Shown: positions 1-3,969 of the stretch, piece by piece
How positions within the stretch are numbered: position 1 is the first letter of the stretch
Layout of the letters: each line of letters starts with the position of its first letter
Source: Pelobacter sp. UBA5610
GTDB taxonomy: Bacteria > Desulfobacterota > Desulfuromonadia > Desulfuromonadales > Syntrophotaleaceae
Direction of reading: 5' to 3'
Assembly (NCBI GenBank): GCA_002424645.1
Contig: DIKU01000018.1
Coordinates: 1-5,839 of the forward strand
Length of the DNA stretch: 5,839 nt
Notes under the pieces: generated by a model
Told to the model about the DNA's origin: nothing
The model's database searches: none
The model's input: the letters and a program-made list of their open reading frames with translations, nothing else
Program-made: the position numbers and the translations under genes

Positions 1-884
1 TGCCAATCATCAAACACGTGAAAATGATGTCGTGACCGGCACTGTGCGGCAATTCCAATAGATTCCGAGGCTGCGTACAGGTTGGTTGGGTCAATGCCAA
101 AGGCTTGCTGTATAGCCTCGCGTATGCGTGGAGTGAGTGGGTCGGCAGAGCACATGATCCCCTTGGGGTGGATGTCAAGTTTGCCCTTTAGTTGCTCCTG
201 TGCCAAAAGACCTATTCCCGAAGCATATCCACCAAGGAAATCCGGCTGAAACGCGTTCAATCTCGCCAGTGCGTTTTCAAGGGGCGCGTTAATGTCAAGC
301 CGCAACAAATCAAAAAGGAATGAAGGTGCTGCTTGCGCCAGGCTTATGCCTGCATAATGACCATCCACCACGCCAATAAACGCAAGTTTTTGTTTTCGCA
401 CCGGATTAATCTTGGTCTTTGTGACTCTCGTAAGGATGAGCGCTTTGAGTGTGGTCCAGTCTCTTGGGCCGTATACGAATATCCCCAGTTTTCCCGTTGA
501 ACCGGAAGAGTGGACTATCTGGAATCGTCCCTGGAACTTTTTGCCATGATTTCGTGGATCCGCGACAAAACTTTCGAGTTCCTTTCTTTTCAGACCGGAA
601 TCGCACACCAGACTATCAAAATTATCCATCATGATGTTTTTTGTAATGATGGGCAAATCAGAAAGTTTAATCGTGGGAATATCCTTCAGTGTTATTCCGT
701 GGGACCTATAGTAATTTTTGTAAAAGGTGGAATGGGTCAAAGCATGCCTTAACAATTTTTTCAGGCGCGCCTCTTGAAGAGCTTCAATGGCATTTCTGTC
801 AAAGCTTTCAGCTTTTTTAACAGTCATCCATTTGAAGAGAAGGTAGATTATTGATTCATGGTAGATATCCCTTATGTTTTTCAC
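1..884 (-). CDS. PaaK/CapK-like adenylate-forming ligase (N-terminal 294 residues, truncated by window edge)
   Basis: The frame stays open for 294 codons from the GTG at 882-884 to the left edge. Residues 125-134 read HSSGSTGKLG, the Ser/Thr/Gly-rich ATP-binding P-loop of adenylate-forming enzymes. Residues 135-143 (IFVYGPRDW) follow as in phenylacetate-CoA ligase/CapK relatives. A second motif, YAASESIG (270-277), matches the position of the family's Y-x-x-x-E nucleotide motif. The N-terminal part (LLRHALTHSTFY, then LPIITKNIMMDNFD) is also typical of CapK-type proteins. Family members activate a carboxylate as an acyl-AMP, often passing it to CoA; CapK-type members lie in polysaccharide or secondary-metabolite clusters, and the substrate here cannot be told. 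No signal peptide or membrane segment is seen, so it should be cytoplasmic. GTG is chosen because AGGAGGA lies six bases upstream and the next Met is residue 20. The family usually has about 430-450 residues, so roughly a third is missing. It is the first gene behind a GEMM-I riboswitch. Confidence 0.85.
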   Translation of the reverse strand, partial: MKNIRDIYHESIIYLLFKWMTVKKAESFDRNAIEALQEARLKKLLRHALTHSTFYKNYYRSHGITLKDIPTIKLSDLPIITKNIMMDNFDSLVCDSGLKRKELESFVADPRNHGKKFQGRFQIVHSSGSTGKLGIFVYGPRDWTTLKALILTRVTKTKINPVRKQKLAFIGVVDGHYAGISLAQAAPSFLFDLLRLDINAPLENALARLNAFQPDFLGGYASGIGLLAQEQLKGKLDIHPKGIMCSADPLTPRIREAIQQAFGIDPTNLYAASESIGIAAQCRSRHHFHVFDDW

Positions 885-890
885 GTGATA

Positions 891-897
891 TCCTCCT
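891..897 (-). promoter_or_regulatory. Strong ribosome binding site that fixes the GTG start
   Basis: On the minus strand the sequence reads AGGAGGA, then six bases, then GTG at 884. This near-perfect Shine-Dalgarno supports a GTG start for the PaaK/CapK-like gene rather than an internal ATG. Confidence 0.85.
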
Positions 898-908
898 TTT
901 TAAACTTT

Positions 909-965
909 TTGCGTCACCGCAACATTTCATGCCTGGATAAAGCTTTGTTTTTCCACTGGTTATCC
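909..965 (-). other. Two leader hairpins between riboswitch terminator and start codon
   Basis: On the minus strand, 922-909 can form a perfect five-base-pair hairpin (TTGCG/CGCAA) closed by a GTGA tetraloop, ending 12 bases before the Shine-Dalgarno. Further upstream, GGATAA (965-960) can pair with TTATCC (940-935). Neither is followed by a T-run, so they are not terminators. They may only shape or stabilise the leader RNA; function is unknown. Confidence 0.3.
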
Positions 966-1027
966 TTGGCCCCGGCTTTTTATTGACATCCACGCATTCA
1001 CAGAATGGTTGGTTGGACAAAATAAAC

Positions 1028-1074
1028 AAAAAGGCCGAGTGTACCGAATAAAATTATCCTTCGGCAGCTCGGCC
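1028..1074 (-). terminator. Intrinsic terminator forming the riboswitch expression platform
   Basis: On the minus strand, GGCCGAG (1074-1068) pairs with CTCGGCC (1039-1033). Inside it TGCCGAA (1066-1060) pairs with TTCGGTA (1048-1042), around an 11-base loop and a small internal loop. Five Ts (1032-1028) follow directly. The whole 5' arm belongs to the aptamer, including the base matching the ligand-contacting C and, in the loop, the 3' strand of the closing stem P1. Aptamer and terminator therefore cannot form together. Ligand binding should prevent termination and turn on the downstream PaaK/CapK-like gene (inference from the overlap). Confidence 0.85.
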
Positions 1075-1140
1075 ATCTTCGGAATCGAAGACCCGCCGCT
1101 TTCCGTCCCTCCCTTACGGGAGGTTTGGTTTTGTCGGGAT
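1056..1140 (-). promoter_or_regulatory. GEMM-I (type Ib) cyclic-dinucleotide riboswitch aptamer, probably 3',3'-cGAMP-sensing
   Basis: Read on the minus strand. P1 is formed by ATCC (1140-1137) and GGAT (1059-1056). The conserved CGAC and CAAACC segments follow. Hairpin P2 has stem CCTCCC/GGGAGG (1123-1118/1113-1108) capped by a GTAA (GNRA) tetraloop. The GGGACGGAAAGCG core comes next (1109-1097), then hairpin P3 with stem TCTTCG/CGAAGA (1091-1086/1081-1076). The 3' core is GAGCTGCCGA (1070-1061). This order and these core strings match the Geobacter GEMM-Ib aptamers, recalled from the crystallised cGAMP riboswitch. The base corresponding to G20 of the Vibrio Vc2 c-di-GMP aptamer is A1129, as in cGAMP-selective members; the stacking A is A1102 and the second ligand-contacting base C1064. 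Ligand preference is inferred from that A; dual recognition of c-di-GMP is possible. Confidence 0.9.
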
Positions 1141-1158
1141 TTTGAGCTTTTATTTTTA

Positions 1159-1187
1159 ATTAATATCACCGATGGCGGGGGAGTCAA
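1159..1187 (-). promoter_or_regulatory. Sigma-70-type promoter of the riboswitch leader
   Basis: On the minus strand TTGACT (1187-1182) is followed after 16 bases by TATTAA (1165-1160), or after 17 by ATTAAT. Transcription would start near 1153, about a dozen bases before P1 of the aptamer. That is the placement expected for a riboswitch leader, which supports the call beyond the motif match. Confidence 0.65.
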
Positions 1188-1402
1188 TGAGTCTGCATTG
1201 GACGTGGCAGGATCTTTTTCTGCGTGAACCTTATGCCCCCATCGATGGGCGCAAAAAGCCCGCTCGGTTCGATGTTCCGATATCCATTTTTCCAATTGTC
1301 ACGCGCTGTCGGCGCATTGGTGCGACGGACTTCGTCCCCCAGGTCTGGCTTATTCGGCATGATTGGTGGGAGGTTATGCCAGTCCTGGCTAGACAGGCTT
1401 AA
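1187..1402 (+). CDS. Doubtful small ORF (71 residues), no recognised family
   Basis: An ATG at 1187 is preceded by GGGGGAG with a four-base gap and opens a 71-codon frame ending at TAA. The translation is rich in Trp and Pro (for example DFVPQVWLIRHDWW) and has no motif I recognise. Codon choice is not obviously unnatural, which is the only other support. Against it, the start overlaps the -35 box of the opposite-strand riboswitch promoter, and a second overlapping frame of similar length exists. It may be chance or a gene remnant. Confidence 0.18.
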   Translation: MSLHWTWQDLFLREPYAPIDGRKKPARFDVPISIFPIVTRCRRIGATDFVPQVWLIRHDWWEVMPVLARQA

Positions 1403-1596
1403 TCAGGTATTGTCCAAGCTTGGCGGGAACAAATCGGGGGTGATCGCGGAATTTAAAGGGATAACCCTTTGTTTCGCATTCATACGGTCATGAACGTTGG
1501 GTGTCTAACCATTGAAAGGTCATTTATTACGTTTGCAAAGCGGAACTTTTTATCGGGAAGAAAAGGCGCTATCGAGGTTCAGGTTCCCCAAATTTG
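1403..1596. other. Non-coding stretch between riboswitch region and zinc-ribbon terminator
   Basis: With the doubtful ORF to its left, this completes about 400 bases (1188-1596) without a convincing gene. The only structure seen is the small perfect inverted repeat AAAGGG-ATAA-CCCTTT at 1455-1470. It lacks a T-run, and no paired promoter motif is nearby. No RNA gene was recognised. Confidence 0.4.
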
Positions 1597-1631
1597 AAAA
1601 GGCCCACCCCGGTTTGGAGGGTGGCCCTTTT
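1597..1631 (-). terminator. Rho-independent terminator of the zinc-ribbon gene
   Basis: The arms at 1597-1609 and 1619-1631 pair over 13 positions with one C/C (G/G on the other strand) mismatch, around a nine-base loop, and end in four Ts on either strand. It lies 36 bases after the stop codon of the minus-strand zinc-ribbon gene. Because both flanks carry A/T runs it could work in both directions, but only the minus-strand gene feeds into it here. Confidence 0.8.
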
Positions 1632-1667
1632 AAGTGTATGTTGTCGCAGCGTGTCGGCCCCTCTGTT

Positions 1668-1925
1668 CTAAGCGTTTTCAGAAGGTTTTTCCCTCCAGAC
1701 GATATGCTTCCTCGATTTGAGTCCTCGGCACCGGTTGCAGAAAAAACCGGTACCGCATTTCACGTGCACCTCGAGCAGATCCCCGCACTCGGCACAATGG
1801 GGATCCATGTCGAGTTCCTCAAACATGGGGTAATCGTTACAGGTTTTGCAGTGAAATTTCGGACCTTCCACGGTTAACTCCTTCACCGTTTCAAGACCAC
1901 ATATTTTGCATATTCTCCGAAGCAT
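1668..1925 (-). CDS. Small double zinc-ribbon protein of unknown function
   Basis: The 85-residue product has four CxxC knuckles: C6/C9, C26/C29, C44/C47 and C63/C66, with an extra Cys at 57. Spacing suggests two four-Cys zinc ribbons in tandem: C6-C9 with C26-C29, and C44-C47 with C63-C66. The linker between them is acidic (FEELDMD) and the C-terminus is basic (RGLKSRKH). There is no signal peptide or membrane segment, so it should be cytoplasmic. Such proteins can bind nucleic acid or a protein partner; which applies here cannot be told. The ATG at 1923-1925 is preferred over the in-frame GTG at 1929-1931, because GGGAAGG (1937-1931) overlaps that GTG but sits five bases before the ATG. It stands alone, with its own terminator downstream and a divergent gene set upstream. 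A rubredoxin-like metal site is less likely given the knuckle spacing. Confidence 0.8.
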   Translation of the reverse strand: MLRRICKICGLETVKELTVEGPKFHCKTCNDYPMFEELDMDPHCAECGDLLEVHVKCGTGFFCNRCRGLKSRKHIVWREKPSENA

Positions 1926-1930
1926 GCACA

Positions 1931-1937
1931 CCTTCCC
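1931..1937 (-). promoter_or_regulatory. Ribosome binding site deciding the zinc-ribbon start
   Basis: GGGAAGG on the minus strand ends on the first base of the in-frame GTG at 1931, which cannot be used from this site. It lies five bases before the ATG at 1925, making that the likely start. Confidence 0.65.
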
Positions 1938-2292
1938 TTTTTGATTTCCAATTCAAGCCCCTGTGTCAAACGGTCAATTTCCCGTGACCGGAACAAGGGA
2001 TGGACCTATTGTATACCGAAGACGGCAAGATCAGGAAACGATTTTCCATTGGGGCGTTCGACTGTCCCCTGAATTCATAAGGTCCCCCTCTTTCCGGCCG
2101 GGCCAAAATAAATAGAAACTTGTAACCACCTATAAAGAAGCCTAATATGCGAGCTGGACGCAATTGGCATAGGGGTTCCTTTGACATGAACAAATGCGTC
2201 AACACCGATTTTTTTCGCGGGCGCTCCGCAAGTACCGGGTGCGCATAACGTCCAGTGTCACGTCTGTGGTGCGTTTCACAAAGGAAATCATA
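1938..2292. other. Divergent intergenic region between zinc-ribbon and YdhR-like genes
   Basis: About 355 bases with no credible gene. It must hold promoters for both divergent genes. On the plus strand the best candidate is at 2120-2148. On the minus strand TTGAC occurs twice in close succession (TTGACCGTTTGAC around 1970-1982), but no good -10 follows at 16-18 bases. A GC-rich mini-palindrome (GCGGGCGCTCCGC, near 2217-2229) follows rather than precedes a T-run, so it is not a plus-strand terminator. Confidence 0.5.
2120..2148 (+). promoter_or_regulatory. Candidate sigma-70 promoter for the YdhR-like/SDR unit
   Basis: TTGTAA (2120-2125), 17 bases, then TAATAT (2143-2148); each box matches consensus at four of six positions. 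Transcription would start near 2155, giving a leader of about 140 bases. A perfect TTGACA at 2181-2186 is nearer the gene but has no -10 at a workable distance. Confidence 0.35.
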
Positions 2293-2607
2293 ATGATTAC
2301 CTCCCTCGTTCAGTTCAAATTGCCGCAACCGATCGCTCGCGAGGAAGCGCGTGCGATTTTTACCAGCACGGCGCCAAAGTATACAGAGATTCAGGGCCTT
2401 ATCCGCAAATATTACATTTTGTCGAAGGATGGCGGGACGGCCGGCGGCGTTTATCTCTGGCATTCGCAGGCGGATGCAGAGCGGCTCTTTACGGAGGAAT
2501 GGAGGCAATTCATCCGGGACAAATATGGTGCCGACCCCTCAGTGGTCTACTTTGATAGTCCCGTGGTGGTCGATAACGCCGTTGGCGAAATTATCATCGA
2601 CGCATGA
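2293..2607 (+). CDS. YdhR-like putative mono-oxygenase / dimeric alpha-beta barrel protein
   Basis: The 104-residue protein begins MITSLVQFKLPQPI. It continues with a helix-rich middle (REEARAIFTSTAPKYTEIQGL), a strand KYYILS, the segment GGVYLWHSQADAERLF and a closing VVYFDSPVVVDN. This alternation and these phrases fit the YdhR family (dimeric alpha-beta barrel, ferredoxin-like fold), annotated as putative mono-oxygenases; the reaction of most members is unproven. Length is normal for the family. The start at 2293 is chosen over an in-frame ATG at 2194 because AAGGA lies seven bases before it and the upstream 33 codons look unlike the family. It is cytoplasmic, with no signal peptide. A reductase begins 75 bases downstream on the same strand, suggesting a shared transcript and linked redox chemistry on a small organic compound (inference). 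Another dimeric alpha-beta barrel group (ABM or EthD) is the main alternative. Confidence 0.75.
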   Translation: MITSLVQFKLPQPIAREEARAIFTSTAPKYTEIQGLIRKYYILSKDGGTAGGVYLWHSQADAERLFTEEWRQFIRDKYGADPSVVYFDSPVVVDNAVGEIIIDA

Positions 2608-2668
2608 GAGTTTAGCCGGTGCGGTGGTTCGTAGCTTGGGCCTCCCGATGGCGATGATTCCCCTTCAA

Positions 2669-2674
2669 AAGGAG
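2669..2674 (+). promoter_or_regulatory. Ribosome binding site deciding the SDR start
   Basis: AAGGAG sits only two bases before an ATG at 2677 but eight bases before a second in-frame ATG at 2683. The second spacing is the workable one, so the protein should begin MPEKYARIAIVTG. Confidence 0.7.
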
Positions 2675-2682
2675 AGATGACG

Positions 2683-3444
2683 ATGCCTGAAAAATATGCG
2701 CGTATTGCCATCGTAACCGGAGCCACATCCGGTATCGGAGAAGCCACGGTGAGAAAGTTTGTGGCCGCCGGTTTTGGTGTCGTCGGTAATGGACGTAATG
2801 CCGCAAAACTGACGGCGCTCGAAAATGAATTGGGTGCCGCATTCTGTGGTGTTGCCGGAGATGCTTCCGACAATGCGGTTCTGGAGGCGCTTTTTACGTC
2901 GGCTGTTGATCGCTTTGGCCAACCGGTGGATATCGTTGTCGCCAATGCCGGGCGAGGTCTGGGCGGATCGGTCAAGGATGCCGATCTGTCGCAATTTGAA
3001 GATGTGCTGAAAATCAATGTGGCCGGCACTCTGACGCTTTTGCAAAAAGCGGCCCAGAGAATGGTGGATGCCCAGCAAAACAGCTATCCCGGCTCGGCCG
3101 CCGATATCGTCATTGTCGGATCGGTTGTCGGGCGGCATGTATCGCCGTTCAGCGCCGTCTATGGGGCCTCCAAGTTTGCCGTTCATGCTCTGGCGGAAGG
3201 ACTGCGGCGCGAAATCGGCCCTAAAGGGGTGCGCGTCTCGCTGGTTGAGCCGGGGATCGTGCTGAGTGGCTTTCAGGCCGTAGCTGGCTACAACGACCAG
3301 TTGGTGCAAAGTTTTGAAGATAAATTCGGCCCACTTTTAATCGGCGATGACGTGGCGAACGCCATCCATTACATTGTCTCTCAGCCGCCCCACGTGCATA
3401 TCAGCGATGTGATTGTGCGCCCGACACGTCAGGATTATCCATAA
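2683..3444 (+). CDS. Classical short-chain dehydrogenase/reductase (SDR), probably NADP(H)-dependent
   Basis: The 253-residue protein has every hallmark of a classical SDR. The cofactor-binding TGATSGIG lies at residues 12-19, D60 follows the third strand, and VANAG is at 86-90. The catalytic tetrad is N112, S147, Y160 and K164 (YxxxK in YGASK), with a PG motif at 190-191. Arg38 in NGRNAAKL suggests preference for NADP(H). The C-terminus (SQPPHVHISDVIVRPTRQ) resembles the YdfG-like branch, whose members reduce or oxidise small hydroxy acids and carbonyls; the substrate here is unknown. Length is normal and no signal peptide is present, so it is cytoplasmic. It follows a YdhR-like gene by 75 bases without a visible terminator or promoter between, so co-transcription is likely. 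No clear terminator is seen after its TAA. Confidence 0.92.
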   Translation: MPEKYARIAIVTGATSGIGEATVRKFVAAGFGVVGNGRNAAKLTALENELGAAFCGVAGDASDNAVLEALFTSAVDRFGQPVDIVVANAGRGLGGSVKDADLSQFEDVLKINVAGTLTLLQKAAQRMVDAQQNSYPGSAADIVIVGSVVGRHVSPFSAVYGASKFAVHALAEGLRREIGPKGVRVSLVEPGIVLSGFQAVAGYNDQLVQSFEDKFGPLLIGDDVANAIHYIVSQPPHVHISDVIVRPTRQDYP

Positions 3445-3590
3445 GTACGCCTGGCAAATCACGAAAGCCCTGGATCAATCAGCTGTATCGATTTGCTTTT
3501 ACTCCTTGCGCACAAGTGTCCCTTTTCCCCATGCATGTCCCGCCACGCTCCTGACCCCGCACACTGCATGACGCACAGACAAGTCGTCTA

Positions 3591-3644
3591 TCGGACCGAC
3601 GGAGAAGGCGGTTGTTCAATTAAATTCTGACTTATTTGGTCCGA
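3591..3644. repeat. Seven-base inverted repeat with long spacer
   Basis: TCGGACC at 3591-3597 is the exact reverse complement of GGTCCGA at 3638-3644, separated by 40 bases that include an A/T-rich stretch. Allowing one extra base, flanking CTA and TAG extend the match. It lies about 135-190 bases upstream of the predicted sigma-54 start, so the half-sites could be activator boxes. A chance origin is not excluded. Confidence 0.35.
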
Positions 3645-3693
3645 ATAGTTTTCCTTCAAATGCTGGAGAAAGGCATTTTGTGGCCTTGCAGTA

Positions 3694-3711
3694 CCATTTT
3701 TATCAAAATGG
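3694..3711. repeat. Perfect palindrome CCATTTT-TATC-AAAATGG
   Basis: Two perfect seven-base arms flank a four-base centre. The centre of the palindrome is about 78 bases upstream of the predicted sigma-54 transcription start, a usual distance for an enhancer-binding-protein site. It has no T-run, so it is not a terminator. Confidence 0.4.
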
Positions 3712-3753
3712 GACGCATTCCCTGAAAACATGCGCAAAGTCTGAGGTTGCACT

Positions 3754-3769
3754 TGGCACGCCGTTGGCA
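3754..3769 (+). promoter_or_regulatory. Sigma-54 (RpoN) promoter, -24/-12 element
   Basis: TGGCACGCCGTTGGCA matches the consensus TGGCACG-N4-TTGCA except one T to G change in the -12 box. The invariant GG (3755-3756) and GC (3767-3768) keep the exact required spacing. Transcription should start near 3780, leaving a leader of about 190 bases before the PAS-GGDEF-EAL gene. If real, the gene is switched on only through an ATP-dependent enhancer-binding activator. Confidence 0.65.
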
Positions 3770-3779
3770 GTGAAGGATT

Positions 3780-3969
3780 GTCGGAACGATGCGACTAAGG
3801 CGCAATCCAGTCCAGAGAGTTAAGACCGGGCCGAGTCGCGACCCTATTCGATTATCTAAGCTATGTTGAACAAAGGAGGCAGAGGTCCTTTTGCCCGGGT
3901 TCCGATGGCACCTATATGTGTTTTTCCGGCAGTGATTTCAACCAGCCGAGGGGGAATGGACGCCACCCT
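3780..3969 (+). other. Leader of the PAS-GGDEF-EAL transcript with an orphan Shine-Dalgarno
   Basis: GCGACT (3791-3796) can pair with AGTCGC (3834-3839), closing a 37-base segment. A very strong AAAGGAGG sits at 3872-3879, yet no ATG or GTG lies within the usual distance in any frame. A 36-codon frame (ATG 3863, no good ribosome site of its own) spans it. That frame ends in TGA overlapping the ATG at 3970 as ATGA, the arrangement of translationally coupled genes. Its peptide resembles nothing I know. Confidence 0.35.

Larger units (their letters stand above)
3445..3753. other. Non-coding upstream region of the PAS-GGDEF-EAL gene
   Basis: No frame of useful length is present on either strand. 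The first 140 bases show no structure I can name, including no T-tailed hairpin to end the SDR transcript. The rest carries two inverted repeats, listed separately, that lie upstream of a sigma-54 element where activator-binding sites are expected. Confidence 0.5.

Noticed and set aside
960..1295. 111-codon minus-strand frame across the riboswitch
   Set aside because: It coincides with the promoter, aptamer and terminator of the riboswitch leader, and its translation is low-complexity with no family resemblance.
1455..1470. AAAGGG-ATAA-CCCTTT as a terminator
   Set aside because: It has only a six-base stem with weak pairs and no T-run, and no gene ends next to it.
1512..1877. 121-codon plus-strand frame
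   Set aside because: It runs antisense to the zinc-ribbon gene and through its terminator; the four CxxC knuckles on the other strand are far better evidence of coding.
2165..2179. Sigma-54-like TGGCATAGGGGTTCC upstream of the YdhR-like gene
   Set aside because: The required GC dinucleotide of the -12 box is CC here; the -24 half alone is not enough.
2181..2209. Perfect TTGACA as a -35 box for the YdhR-like gene
   Set aside because: At 17 bases the downstream hexamer is ACCGAT, and no acceptable -10 occurs at 16-18 bases.
1966..2508. 180-codon minus-strand frame
   Set aside because: It is antisense to the YdhR-like gene and then crosses non-coding DNA; the translation has no recognisable motif and no good ribosome site.
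2665..3309. 214-codon minus-strand frame opposite the SDR
   Set aside because: The plus strand encodes a complete SDR with all catalytic residues; the antisense frame is a by-product of its codon bias.
3680..3745. GEMM-like resemblance: palindrome followed by GGGACGCA and later GCGCAAAG
   Set aside because: The hairpin lacks a GNRA loop, the CAAACC segment and the 3' core are missing, and it lies upstream of the sigma-54 start, so it would not be in that transcript.
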